From: Phytopythium helicoides
Taxonomy: Eukaryota; Oomycota; Peronosporomycetes; Pythiales; Pythiaceae
Assembly: GCA_024867545.1 (NCBI GenBank)
Contig: JANFNE010000002.1
Location: 1-64,000, forward strand
Direction: 5' to 3'
Length of the DNA stretch: 64,000 nt
In this document: one piece after another, positions 1 through 11,503 of the stretch
Position numbering within the stretch: position 1 is the first letter of the stretch
Layout: the number at the start of each line of letters is the position of its first letter
Made by a program: the position numbers and the translations under genes
The notes under the pieces: model-generated
Told to the model about the DNA's origin: nothing
Seen by the model: the letters and a program-made list of their open reading frames with translations, nothing else
Database searches by the model: none

Positions 1-1356
1 CATCATGGTGGGTGTTTTGAAGAGTAGTTCTCCGGCTTCGTTGGCGGGGAGGTCATTGTCTGTTTTTAGGCACTTGACTTTCATTTGGACGTTGGGTAGG
101 AGACGTCCCGAGGCTCCATCACGGAAGTGCGTTGCAGTGGAATACGTAACGGCGGCAGCAAACTCAGTCATGCCATATCCCTGAAGCACGTGGGCTCCAA
201 TGCGGTCGTGGATAGCATGAATGATCTCTTTGCCGAGAGGAGCACCACCTGACATCAGGAATTTGACGTGGGAGAGGTCGTACTTGTCGACGATGGGGTG
301 CTTGGCGAGAAAAGTCACTAGCGGCGGAGCAAGTGAAAGGCGCTCCATCTTGTACTTTTCGATCACACGCAGCATCGTTTCAGGCTCGAACCGCGGGAGG
401 ATGACAATCGCTGCTCCCATAAAAATCGAGACGTGGAAGGTCATGGTAGCCATGATGTGGAAGAAGGGTAGCAGACCAAGAATGTACGGCTGGAAGTCTT
501 CGATCGATGTAGCGAGGAGTCCAGTGCAGTACATGGCACTTGCAGACAGTTCCACGCCCTTGGGACGAGCAGTTGTGCCACTCGAGAACGGCATCGTGAC
601 GACATCGGACGGATTGATTGGTGGCAAATTAGGGAACGGCAGGTTCTTGGCGATCAAGTCGCTGAAGTTGATGACGACAATCGACACAAAACAGTCAGTA
701 TCGAGCCACCAACATATTCGAATCCAAAACACAAAAGTGACGCACTCCATGGTCGGCACGTTGCCCAAAGCGCCTCCTTCACCCAGCGTGTACACGAGCG
801 GACGGGACGCAACCTTCGCTGCAGCGTCAATCGCCGGCTTGGCGAGTGCCACATGCGAGATGATAGCCACAGCCTGTCGATCGAAGACTATAGTGAGCAA
901 AACTGCACGAACGCCATAATGCTTGGTCGCATATCTCTCACCTTGCCGAGCACGATCTGGTCCGCGAGCTCATCAGCATTGAAAAGCGGAGAAGACGGAG
1001 ACGCGATGGCTCCCAGACGGTTCAACGCCAGAAACACCACCGGATACTCGACGCAGTTGAACGAGTGCAGCACCACGACCTGCTCAAACACCCAATCGAT
1101 GTCAACAAATGCTACGAAACTCCTCAAAACCAACAACAAACCAACGCACGTCGCCCTTCTTGATGCCATCGGCGTGCAGACCAGCACAGATGAGCTTGGC
1201 CTGACGCAGCACCTCCTTGAAGGAAAGAACGCGGTCCGTGAGTCCGCAGATGAAGGCTGGGGCGTCCGGCTTCTCTTTTGCTTGACGCTCTAGGACGTTC
1301 CAGATGGCTGCGTCGCTGGGGATTGGGAGGCTGGGGTACGGAGCCGTGAAGACCAT
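1..1356 (-). CDS. 4-coumarate-CoA ligase-like acyl/aryl-CoA synthetase, copy A (3' end outside window)
   Basis: Adenylate-forming enzyme (ANL/AMP-binding superfamily) that would activate a carboxylic acid as an acyl-AMP and then a CoA thioester. Four exons fit in phase: 1356-1150, 1079-942, 873-746 and 661 to beyond base 1. The three introns (70, 68 and 84 bp) have GT donors and AG acceptors. Exon 1 starts with MVFTAPYPSLPIPSDAAIW. Exon 4 carries the phosphate-binding loop SSGTTARPKG and the GYGMTE motif. The C-terminal domain and stop lie outside the window, so any peroxisomal signal cannot be seen. Exons 1-3 are almost the same as in copy B. Substrate is unknown; fatty-acyl, phenylpropanoid or luciferin-type acids are all possible for this family. 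Confidence 0.88.
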
Positions 1357-2058
1357 GGCGGCGGCTTGCGGATAGCAGGCAAGAGGTCAAATGAGCTGGC
1401 CGATCTGCCAGCAGTGCTGGGATTCCAAACGGCGCGCGAGAACTGTATCAATTGGTATCACATTGGTATTTGTTTATTATATGTTATAAATGGTTAAGTG
1501 TAAGGGAGTGGAATTACCTGCTGTAATGAATATATAATGTTTGCTTGGGGTGTTTAACGAATGACGCACATCACCAGACCGTACTTCAACCACGTGGCGG
1601 CCGCGGTCTGCCGATGGGCACCATGTTGATCTTCGGGAAGCGAGTGTCGACTCAACACCAACGTCATACAAAGCGGCATACTGAAGATGGCGCTGCTTGA
1701 AGTGCTTGAGGGACTTGTACAAGAGGGTGTGAAGCGCAATCAAAGTTTGCACTGAAGGCGGTTGGTTGAGTTGAAGCGTCTTGCGCTCGTGGACCAAGTT
1801 CCACACTCGAGCGCTCTCAGTACAACTACAGTATACTAAAGTGACAGGGTGGCAATTGCTCTGCACTCCAACTTCCATGATACGAAGACGGCTCACTAAT
1901 CGATCACTAGTCGTGACTCCGCCTAGGGAAAATCCACAACAATTGCATCACTTCGATAATACCAAGCACGACTCTTCCGAACACTGCAGCCACAGCATTC
2001 ATAGCTGGAAGCTACTTTCCAATTCTACAGTATACACACTTTTCCAGAAGGATCCCTT
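1357..2058. other. Intergenic region between CoA-ligase copies A and B
   Basis: About 700 bp with only short, unconvincing reading frames on both strands. It is locally AT-rich near 1450-1550. It holds the promoter of copy A and the 3' flank of copy B. No repeat or RNA gene was recognised. Confidence 0.5.
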
Positions 2059-3857
2059 CTACAGCTTACTACGAGACGCCATCTGAGCCTTGATCTTCTC
2101 GTTCTGCACCGCCTGCAACTCCTTACGAAGCAACTTGCCAGACAAACTCTTCGGAACAGAATCCACAAACTCCACCTCACGAACACGCTTGTAACCCGTC
2201 ACCTTCTCAGCAACATACGACATCAACTCCTGCTCCGTCAACGTAGAACCCGCCTTCCGAACCACGAACGCCTTCGGGATCTCCTCCCCAGTTGACACAT
2301 CCATGCCACGCACACAACACGAGTCCGTCACGTCCGGGTGCGAGTTCACCACGTCCTCCACCTCGGCGGGAGCCACCTGGTGACCCTTATACTTGATCAG
2401 CTCCTTCAGACGGTCGATGATGAACACGTATCCGTCGTCGTCGATGTATCCGATGTCTCCCGTGCGCACGAATCCGTCGCTGGTGAACGTTTGTGCGTTG
2501 GCTTCGGGGTTGTTGAAGTATCCTTTCATCATGGTGGGTGTTTTGAAGAGTAGTTCTCCGGCTTCGTTGGCTGGGAGGTCATTGTCTGTTTTGAGGCACT
2601 TGACTTTCATTTGGACGTTGGGTAGGAGGCGTCCCGAGGCTCCATCACGGAAGTGCGTTCTGGTAGAGTACGTAACGGCGGCAGCAAATTCAGTCATGCC
2701 GTATCCTTGCAGCACAGAAGCACCGATGCGATCGTGGAGAGCATGGATAATCTCTTTGCCGAGAGGAGCACCGCCAGATCCGAGGAATTTGACATGGGAG
2801 AGGTCGTACTTGTCGACGATGGGATGCTTGGCGAGGAAAGTCACTAGTGGTGGAGCGAGCGAAAGTTTTTCCATCTTGTACTTCTCGACAACCCTCAACA
2901 TTGTTTCAGGCTCGAACCGCGGGAGGACGACAATTGCTGCTCCCATATAGATGGTAACGTGGAAAGTCATGGTAGCCATGATGTGGAAGAAGGGTAGCAA
3001 CCCGAGAACGTACGGCTGGAAGTCTTCAATCGTCGACGCGAGAAGGCCAGTGCAGTACATAGCACTAGCTGACAGCTCCACACCCTTGGGACGAGCAGTT
3101 GTGCCACTCGAGAACGGCATCGTGACAATATCAGATGGGTTGATCGGTGGCAAGTTGGGAAACGGTAGGTTTTTAGCAAGCAAGGCACTGAAGGGGAATT
3201 CGATCTTAGTAAACACATCGTGGAAGACAGCAAGTAGGCATGACGTACCTCATGGTTGACACGTTAGGAAGCGATTCACCTTCGCCCAATGTGTACAAGA
3301 GCGGATGCGACTTAACCTTGGCCGACGCGTCCATTGCTGCCTTCGACAGCGCCACGTGTGAGATGATAGCCACAGCCTACAAAGACAAAGCACTTGTGAA
3401 TCAAAGTAGTCAAATGATCATTCACTCGCTTCCACATCGCACCTTGCCGAGCACGATCTGGTCCGCGAGCTCGTCGGCATTGAAAAGCGGAGAAGACGGA
3501 GACGCGATGGCTCCCAGACGGTTCAGCGCCAGAAACACCACCGGATACTCGACGCAGTTGAACGAGTGCAGCACCACGACCTGCTCAAACACCCAATCGA
3601 TGTCAACAAATGCTACGAAACTCCTCAAAACCACCTACAAACCAACGCACGTCGCCCTTCTTGATGCCATCGGCGTGCAGACCAGCACAGATGAGCTTGG
3701 CCTGACGCAGCACCTCCTTGAAGGAAAGAACGCGGTCCGTGAGTCCGCAGATGAAGGCTGGGGCGTCTGGCTTCTCTTTTGCTTGACGCTCTAGGACGTT
3801 CCAGATGGCTGCGTCGCTGGGGATTGGGAGGCTGGGGTACGGAGCCGTGAAGAGCAT
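2059..3857 (-). CDS. 4-coumarate-CoA ligase-like acyl/aryl-CoA synthetase, copy B, C-terminus SKL
   Basis: Complete gene of four exons: 3857-3651, 3580-3443, 3376-3249 and 3187-2059. All joins keep phase and give 533 aa. Motifs in order are SSGTTARPKG (ATP phosphate loop), GYGMTE, FVRTGDIGYID, a KELIKYKGHQV hinge and PKSLSGKLLRKEL with the catalytic lysine. It ends in Ser-Lys-Leu, the canonical PTS1, so a peroxisomal location is inferred. It is tandem with copies A and C. The N-terminal half is nearly identical to copy A, while the last ~170 residues are identical to copy C except for one residue near the end. That pattern suggests gene conversion. Substrate unknown. Confidence 0.93.
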
Positions 3858-4663
3858 GACGGTGACGTGTGCGTAGCTGGCAAATCGTCGAATGACCTCA
3901 TCAAGGTGACACCATAAAAACTGTGTAAAATTATATCAGGGTTGAAATGGTTGGATATTTAGAACAGAATGCAATCAAATAGCATATTTGAGCTCGTGAT
4001 AGATGATATATGTTTATGCCTGGCGAGTATCACCGGAACCAACTTCAACGAGGTGCTCCGTTGGGCTCTGTGTTGATTTGTCGAGTCAACAGGAGCAACT
4101 AGTAATTCGGTACGCGCGTATCGATAGTGGTGCTGGAGCGGTCCCATCTTCAATCAACGATAAGATTTGGTAAAGCAGAGACTCAAAGCAATCATAATGC
4201 AGAGAATGGAATTGAATGGTATGACAGCGACGCGAAGATGGTAGCCACAGCTTGCACAGCAGGTGTCATGAACGCTTTGTTTGATATGCCTGGTGAATAT
4301 CAGACACACGAACACAGTTGCAGCTCAACCACAACGTAGCCCTCACATACTATTTTCGAGAAAAGTGGCATTTCTCCGAAGGTTTCGAGTGATATCACTT
4401 AGCTGTAAGATTGCTCAGCTAGCGTTAGCCAGTTAATTACCTACGTGGATCTCCACGTCACAGAATAGCAAGTCTGGTCAATATGTCTGACAACGATTCA
4501 GCATTTTATCTTCAACAGGAAGCGAAATTTCCACCAAACCAACGTCACAAAACAGATTCATTCGCAATCTAAGACCACTACAAGAATCTATCCCAATATC
4601 AAGCGCTAACTTTCTAATGTGCACCTCTAATAATCCCTTCATCATCGAGCTCTCTTACCCATA
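3858..4663. other. Intergenic region between CoA-ligase copies B and C
   Basis: About 800 bp without a supportable gene. Only short reading frames occur on either strand. It holds the promoter of copy B and the 3' flank of copy C. Confidence 0.5.
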
Positions 4664-6594
4664 TTACAACCTACTACGAGATGCCATCTGAGCCTTGATC
4701 TTCTCGTTCTGCACCGCCTGCAACTCCTTACGAAGCAACTTGCCAGACAAACTCTTCGGAACAGAATCCACAAACTCCACCTCACGAACACGCTTGTAAC
4801 CCGTCACCTTCTCAGCAACATACGACATCAACTCCTGCTCCGTCAACGTAGAACCCGCCTTCCGAACCACGAACGCCTTCGGGATCTCCTCCCCAGTTGA
4901 CACATCCATGCCACGCACACAACACGAGTCCGTCACGTCCGGGTGCGAGTTCACCACGTCCTCCACCTCGGCGGGAGCCACCTGGTGACCCTTATACTTG
5001 ATCAGCTCCTTCAGACGGTCGATGATGAACACATATCCGTCGTCGTCGATGTATCCGATGTCTCCCGTGCGCACGAATCCGTCGCTGGTGAACGTTTGTG
5101 CGTTGGCTTCGGGGTTGTTGAAGTATCCTTTCATCATGGTGGGTGTTTTGAAGAGTAGTTCTCCGGCTTCGTTGGCGGGGAGGTCATTGTCTGTTTTTAG
5201 GCATTTGACTTTCATTAGGACGTTGGGTAGGAGACGTCCCGAGGCTCCATCTCGATAGTTCGAGGCATTCGAGAACGTTACACCGGCTGCGAACTCGGTC
5301 ATCCCATACGCCTGAAGCACGTGGGCTCCAATGCGGTCGTGGATAGCATGGATAATCTCTTTACCGAGTGGAGCTCCACCAGAATGGAGAAACTTGACAC
5401 TCGACAAATCGTACTTGCTCACGGCGGGATGCTTGGCGAAGAACGTGACGAGCGGCGGTGCCAAATTCAGCTTGCGCATCTTGTACTTCTCCACCACCCG
5501 AAGCAGCGTGTCGGGTTCAAATCGAGGTAACGTGACGATGGCGGCTCCCATGAAGATCGATACGTGGAACTGTTTCATGGCCATGATGTGGAAGAAGGGT
5601 AACAGTCCCAGCATGTAGGTCGGACGTTCGTCGACGGTCGAGCTCAGCAGTCCGGCAGCGTACATGGCGCTCGCTGTCAACTCGACTCCCTTGGGCCGTC
5701 CTGTTGTTCCGCTGGAGAAAGGCAGTGCCACGAGGTCTAGTGGTCCGATCGGCGGCAAGTCTGGGAACGGCAGCGGCGTTGTGATGAAGTCCCTGATAAG
5801 TCGGTCAGCAAATCGCACGACAACAAGCAGAGACAGTTGCTCTTGTCAGTGGACATGTGAACATGCATGATACGATTGTGAAAGACAAGGTGAGAAAGAC
5901 CGGGTCGTACTCGATCCATGAGACGTCGAGGGTGTTCTCGCACGGTCCGAACGCGTACACTTTGAGTTGTGAGGCACGAGCCTTTGCGGCTCCATCCATT
6001 GCCGCAGATGCTAGCGCGGAGTGTGAGATGACCGCCACAGCCTGATGTTCATGACGCAGTCATCATCGTCAGAAAAAGACACGAGACAATGGAGGAGACC
6101 GACAGACGACGCTGATCTCGGAGGTAGAGCAGGGAATATCTATCACCCACTCGTTCATGCGCACATGGTGCACCACATACCTTGGCGAGATCCAACTGCG
6201 CTGCCAACTCGTCACCATTGAAAAGAGGAGACGACGGCGAGCAGACCGCTCCGAGTCGGTTGAGCGCCAGGAACACGACGGGGTACTCGACGCAGTTGAA
6301 CGAGTGCAGCACCACAACCTACTCCACTCCACACCCAGCGTCACCACTTCGCCAATATCACGAGAGAACAGCTGGACCGCGACGTACATCTCCCTTGCGG
6401 ATACCGTCAGCGTGCAAACCAGCACAGATGAGCTTGGCCTGGCGCAGGACTTGTCCGTAGGTGAGCAATGTGTCGGTGAGTCCGCAGACGAAGGCTGGGG
6501 CGTCTGGTTTGTGAGTGGCTTGGGCCTCCACCACGTTCCAGATCGCTGCATCGCTCGGGATCGGCAGACTCGGGAGCTTGGACGTGAAGATCAT
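4664..6594 (-). CDS. 4-coumarate-CoA ligase-like acyl/aryl-CoA synthetase, copy C, C-terminus SRL
   Basis: Exons 6594-6388, 6318-6181, 6041-5911 and 5792-4664 join in phase to 534 aa. I chose the ATG at 6594 because it aligns with the MVFTAP-type starts of copies A and B. The frame is open 42 codons further upstream to another ATG at 6720, so an N-terminal extension is possible. Motifs: SSGTTGRPKG, AYGMTE, FVRTGDIGYID and a C-terminal catalytic lysine region identical to copy B. It ends Ser-Arg-Leu, a PTS1 variant. The N-terminal two thirds are clearly diverged from A and B, which contrasts with the near-identical 3' end. It is head-to-head with copy D. Confidence 0.92.
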
Positions 6595-6951
6595 TGCGGG
6601 AGTCGACGATGCTCCAGTGCTGCTTGGCTCGTGCGCATTCCGCGTCAGCGGCTTCACCAATTGAGCTGCTGGGTGGGATTGTCTGCGACAACTTGCCGCA
6701 ACTTTAGCCGATTTTGACATGCAACTTAAGTGACCTGTGCCGTTTTTGGTAAATTCGCCACCGTGTTGACTGATTTTGTGTAATTTGTCTAGTCGGTCAG
6801 GTCTTTGTCATCTGGTTCAACTGACGAAGAGGTCCAGTCGAGCATGGCGCATCTCCTTTTTGTTGACGCGTCCGTGCATCCCTCCCTCGCAACTTCAGTT
6901 CTCCATTTGCCCACTCGGTCTCCGCTCCACAGCTCCACAGTTGCCGTCGCC
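6595..6951. promoter_or_regulatory. Bidirectional promoter region between CoA-ligase copies C and D
   Basis: These 357 bp separate the divergent starts at 6594 (minus) and 6952 (plus), so both promoters must lie here. No specific core element was assigned with confidence. Both genes have an open frame running upstream of the chosen ATG into this interval. Confidence 0.5.
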
Positions 6952-8752
6952 ATGATCTTCACATCGCCGCACGGAGAAATCCCGATCCCCCAGGACGAGA
7001 CCATCTGGTCCGTGCTAGAACACCAGGCCGCCTCAAACGGGGACAACCCAGCCTTCATCTGCGGCGTCTCGGACCGCACGCTGTCGTTCTCGGCCGCGCT
7101 CGGGCTCTCTCGTAAGATCTGCGCGGGGCTGGTCGCCCACGGCATCAAGAAGGGCGATGTGCGTTGCGACTGAATAGTTGGGGAAAAGGTGGTGGTATGC
7201 TGACTTTTTCTTCGTGGAGGACTGCAGGTGGTGGTGCTGCACTCGTTCAACACGCTCGAGTTCCCGCTCATCTTCCTCGCGCTCAACCGCCTCGGCGCCG
7301 TCTGCTCCACCTCCTCGCCGCTTTTTAATGCCGAGGAACTTGCGAGCCAGATTGAGATCTCAGAGGTGCGCGGCTAGAGTTGTGCGGTGTGAAGAGGAGC
7401 CCTAGAGGGCTTACGCTTCATTCGATGTTCGCAGGCGGTTGCGGTTATCTCGCACAAGCTCTTCGCTCAAGTCGCTTCGGATGCAGCCAAGTTGCGCGAT
7501 GTCTCGCTCAAGAATGTGATCGTTTACGGAAATGCTCCAGGAACACTTGCGCTGCCGAGTATCGAGTACGTGGACGCTCGGGCTTTTCGTTTTCAGCTTC
7601 TTGCACGTACTTACTCAGCCTGCTTCTTTCAGGGAAATGGTTGCGAAGGACCTGCCATTCCCGAACTTGCCTCCTGTCGACCCCACTGCCATCGTAGCGC
7701 TGCCGTTCTCGAGTGGCACAACTGCGCGTCCGAAAGGCGTCATGCTTTCAGGCCGTGCGATGTTGGCGACTGCCGTACATGCCGGCTACATTGAGGACGA
7801 CATCAAAGTCATGGTCGGAGTGCTCCCGTTCTTCCACATCCTTGCTACCATGATTTTCCACGTCACGATTCAGCGGGGGTTCGCGCTCGTTGTGCTCCCG
7901 CGGTTCGACCCGGAGTCGTTCCTGCGTGCGATCGAGAAGTACGAGATTCCGTTGCTGTCACTGGCACCCCCGATCGTGCAATTCCTCGCCAAGCACCCTA
8001 TTGTCGACAAGTACAACCTGTCGAAGACCAAGTTCATCGGAACCGGCGGGTCTGCTCTTCCTCTCGACGTTGAGCAGTTAGTTCTTAAGCGCCTGGGGAT
8101 CCAAGTCATGCAAGGATATGGTATGACCGAGTTTGCAGGTCCAATTGCGTACCCGACGAGCTCGCATTTCCGCACCGGTTCGGTTGGTCGCATCATGCCC
8201 AACACTGCGATGAAGGTTAAGGATATGGATACGAACAAGGACCTTGGAGTGAACCAGGTCGGTGAGCTACTCTTCCGAAGCCCCGCTGCGATGAATGGAT
8301 ACTTCAAGAACCCGGAAGCGAACAAGGAAGTATTTGTCGAAGACGGATTCATCCGCACGGGCGACGTCGGCTACATTGATAAGGATGGATACGTTTACCT
8401 TGTCGACCGCCTCAAGGAGATGATCAAGTACAAGGGTCATCAGGTCTCACCGATTGAGTTGGACGATGTGTTGTCGTCTCATCCAGCCGTGGATGAGGCA
8501 TGCTGTGTTCGCAGCCAGGACCCACATTCCAAGGAAGAGATCCCCAAGGCGTACGTCGTCCTCCACGAAGGCGCTGCTGTGACTCCCGAGGAGCTCATGG
8601 AGTACGTCGCATCGAAGGTTGCAGGCTACAAGCGTGTTCGCCAGGTGGAGTTCATTGCCGAGATCCCGAAGAGTTTGTCCGGCAAAGCGCTTCGAAAGGA
8701 CCTTCAGGCCCTCGAGAACGAAAAGCTCAAGCAGGGCACGAGTCATCTTTAG
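6952..8752 (+). CDS. 4-coumarate-CoA ligase-like acyl/aryl-CoA synthetase, copy D, C-terminus SHL
   Basis: Exons 6952-7158, 7228-7365, 7435-7565 and 7633-8752 join in phase to 531 aa. Intron positions and phases match copies A-C, showing common descent. Motifs: SSGTTARPKGV, GYGMTE, FIRTGDVGYID, the KEMIKYKGHQV hinge and PKSLSGKALRKDL with the catalytic lysine. The C-terminus Ser-His-Leu is a weaker PTS1-like tripeptide. This is the most diverged and only plus-strand member of the cluster. An upstream in-frame extension rich in Ser/His exists, but the start is placed at 6952 by homology. Confidence 0.92.
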
Positions 8753-9557
8753 AGTCTTGGAGAGCGAATGATGATGACAACTTGCTGCGTTCGTACTGTT
8801 GGACATTTAGTCAACTAACCCAATTTGGACGCATTTGAGCGAAGCTGGCTACGATGAATTTTCTGATGGGGCCGTAAGCATTTTTTGTAGCTTCTTGCAG
8901 ACCGCGATCAAATGCTGACTGACCTTCAACTCCCCGAGCTAGTAGGTGTGGCGATGTTTCTTGGATTGCACCGAGTTCGAGCATGTCAAGGGGTTGACTT
9001 CAACTTGACCCGTGTCCCGCGTGACACGAGTGACGTACTGTGGCACCTCAGGACAACCTTTCTGCACAATCGTCACTGCTGCACAATCGTCACCACCTAA
9101 GGCCGCCAGCACCAACGAGCCATTTGCCGTCGACCAACCAACTGACCCCATGAGCTCGAGCACCCAGAAAGTAAAAGTGAGCTCTGCATGGCGTTGATGT
9201 GTCCTTTGTTTCTCGGTAAAATTTTGACGTCAACGTCGACCTTCCACACCACGTCAGCATGTTCGATATCCGGAGCCTTTCGCTGTTTTTTTTTCAAATC
9301 AAAATCCACTGATCAAAAAACCTCTCCAACAGCCTTTGATTTATTCCATTCCACAGGTTCGATCCGTGAATAGCGTGCTCTGATTGGCCAAAACCCCCCG
9401 CGCCACATTCCTCAAGGAACATTACAGTGGCACTCGAACCGGATTGCTAGTCAGCAGCAGTCGCGCTATCAGCCGGCGGTGGGCTGGCCGGCGGCCGCTG
9501 CCCGCGCTTCCCGCTCGGCTCCTGGCCGCGCTCAGTCCCCAGGCGACCGCGCGTTCG
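8753..9557. other. Intergenic region, no confident gene
   Basis: About 800 bp between the CoA-ligase stop and the F-box/LRR-like start. Short frames on both strands show no domain. An inverted CCAAT box (ATTGG) lies near 9383. A GGTTCGATCC string near 9355 resembles a tRNA T-loop but no cloverleaf surrounds it. Confidence 0.5.
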
Positions 9558-11420
9558 ATGCTGGGCAAGCGCTCGGCCATGGAGCGCGAAACTTCGGCCG
9601 AAAACGACCGAAAACCGGCCGAGAAGGCGGCCGAGAGGCCCGACGCGACGCTGGCGGCGCTGCCGCGCCCGCTGCTGGAGCTGGTGCTGTCGTTCGCGCT
9701 CAAGAACGTGGCGGTGGAGCTGCGGCCGGTCAAGCGGCGCGGCTGGCGGAGGCTGGCGAGGCCCAAGGTGCCGATCGAGGCGCTGGGAGTGTACCGAGGT
9801 GTGTGCAGGGACTGGGACGCGGTGATTCGGGAGATTGTAGCGCAGTGCCGGGCGAGGACCGTCAAGATCAACCTCTCGCACAAGCCAACGCACGAACAGA
9901 GAGAGCTGGTTGAGAGCGTGCGGAGGAGAGGAGAGGCGGTGCAGGACCTCCGCATTGCGCTGTTTGGACACCTCAACGGACATGGTGGGGAAGGAGGGCA
10001 GCACCATATTGACTGGGACGCGCTGCTCGCGAGATGCCCCAATCTGCACAAGCTCGACCTGTCCAAGATGTTCTTCCTCACCAGGAGAGAGATGATCACG
10101 CTGCTAGATGCGGCTTCCACGCATTGCCTCAAGCTGCAGTCACTGCTACTTCCCTTGTCTACAGGGTGGACGAAGACTCCAGAACTAGACGCTCGCTTTG
10201 GACGATCTCGACGAAAGACCGATGACAGTGACCTAGACGATGCTTTGATTGAAGCCCTCGGTCGCGCGCTGGAGCGGTGGTTCACTAGAGGACGACATCG
10301 CGGGATTCGCCAACTGATGATACCGCACTTATCGCGCAACTCGAATGCATTTGTTGTTAGTATTGCCAAGCATTGCCCTGACCTGGAGCTTCTGGAAGGC
10401 TGGAAGTTGACGTATCAAAACGACGGGTGGGGACCTATCACTTGTGACGACGAGTGGCACCTTTCTCTTGAAACGTGGGAGAAGTTCTGCAGTTTCTGTG
10501 TCGGTATCCGCGAGTTCAACTGGGTTGTCGTGCCATTTGCCGATGCGTTCCTCGTGCCGTTCGGAAAGACTCCGAAATATCGTTTGACAGATCTGTCGCT
10601 CGATTTTTCAGACGCATTTGGCGTACCAAGTGCGGAAGCTGTGCCTTCCAGCACTTCTACAGGGCTGTGCTTCATGCTGGAAGGCGTACCGCATCTCAAG
10701 CGACTGAAAGTTAGCCTTCACCCTCGGATTCGGATCGATCTCAGCATATTTGATGACTCTGTCATGGTCAAACTGGCTCAAACGAATCAATATCTAGAGC
10801 AACTTGCCATCACGGAGGCAGGGCAATACAAGGCTCGGGATGCAGTTGAGTCGATTACGAATGATGGCCTCCGAGCGCTTGCAAGCATGCCGCATTTGAC
10901 GGACATTTCGATCGATGCACTCATGGACGGTCTGAAATACGACTTTGCTCCGTTTGTGATTTCTGCACCGCCAACAATCAGGCAGCGCAACACCAAGATT
11001 GGATTGCTAGAAGGCTTTGAAGACAGCATTATACCGTTTGCCTGGCAGATTGCAGAGCAACCACTAGGCGCATTCACTGACCGCACCTTTGCGGTACTAC
11101 TCGTCAACCAAGGCTATCGCCGTGGTATTTCCAATGCACCGGGCCTGCTACAATACTGGGAACCACGTTTCCAGGAAGTGCAGGCTGTGCTTCAAGAGCG
11201 ACATCCGAATGTCCGATTCCAAATCACATTCGAGAAGCACCGAACTAGACTCGCCCCAACAAACCCATCGAAAACCACGTATTGCATGTCGAAGTTCGCC
11301 ATCTTTACTACGAATTGGGTGTATCCCGACACGATTGGTGGCACCTTCTATCGAGGAGACATTACATACAACCCAGACGAGGACAAGGTCCCGTTCACGT
11401 GGATCATGAAGTTCGGCTAG
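9558..11420 (+). CDS. F-box/LRR-like protein, paralogue 1 of a convergent pair
   Basis: Single-exon gene of 620 aa from the ATG at 9558; ATG 9579 is a possible alternative. The frame is open further upstream but has no ATG there. After a charged N-terminus comes an F-box-like segment (LAALPRPLLELVLSFAL). LRR-type segments with leucine periodicity follow, for example CPNLHKLDLSKMFFLTRREM, then a distinctive FNWVVVPFADAFLVPFGKTP motif shared with the next gene. F-box/LRR proteins usually act as SCF ubiquitin-ligase substrate receptors; that role is only inferred here. The 3' end faces the paralogue at 11504, 83 bp away. Confidence 0.7.
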   Translation: MLGKRSAMERETSAENDRKPAEKAAERPDATLAALPRPLLELVLSFALKNVAVELRPVKRRGWRRLARPKVPIEALGVYRGVCRDWDAVIREIVAQCRARTVKINLSHKPTHEQRELVESVRRRGEAVQDLRIALFGHLNGHGGEGGQHHIDWDALLARCPNLHKLDLSKMFFLTRREMITLLDAASTHCLKLQSLLLPLSTGWTKTPELDARFGRSRRKTDDSDLDDALIEALGRALERWFTRGRHRGIRQLMIPHLSRNSNAFVVSIAKHCPDLELLEGWKLTYQNDGWGPITCDDEWHLSLETWEKFCSFCVGIREFNWVVVPFADAFLVPFGKTPKYRLTDLSLDFSDAFGVPSAEAVPSSTSTGLCFMLEGVPHLKRLKVSLHPRIRIDLSIFDDSVMVKLAQTNQYLEQLAITEAGQYKARDAVESITNDGLRALASMPHLTDISIDALMDGLKYDFAPFVISAPPTIRQRNTKIGLLEGFEDSIIPFAWQIAEQPLGAFTDRTFAVLLVNQGYRRGISNAPGLLQYWEPRFQEVQAVLQERHPNVRFQITFEKHRTRLAPTNPSKTTYCMSKFAIFTTNWVYPDTIGGTFYRGDITYNPDEDKVPFTWIMKFG

Positions 11421-11503
11421 AGAAGTGGTAGTTTAGATTGAACACATGTAGTAGCTGATACTATGGAGAAGATATCGTTTCGGTCGCTGATTATGGTATG
11501 TTA

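Noticed and set aside
1477..2086. Short frames on both strands between CoA-ligase copies A and B
   Set aside because: No domain, no conserved composition and mutually overlapping; treated as intergenic.
9350..9370. tRNA gene suggested by GGTTCGATCC
   Set aside because: One base short of the B-box consensus, and no acceptor or anticodon stem can be folded around it.
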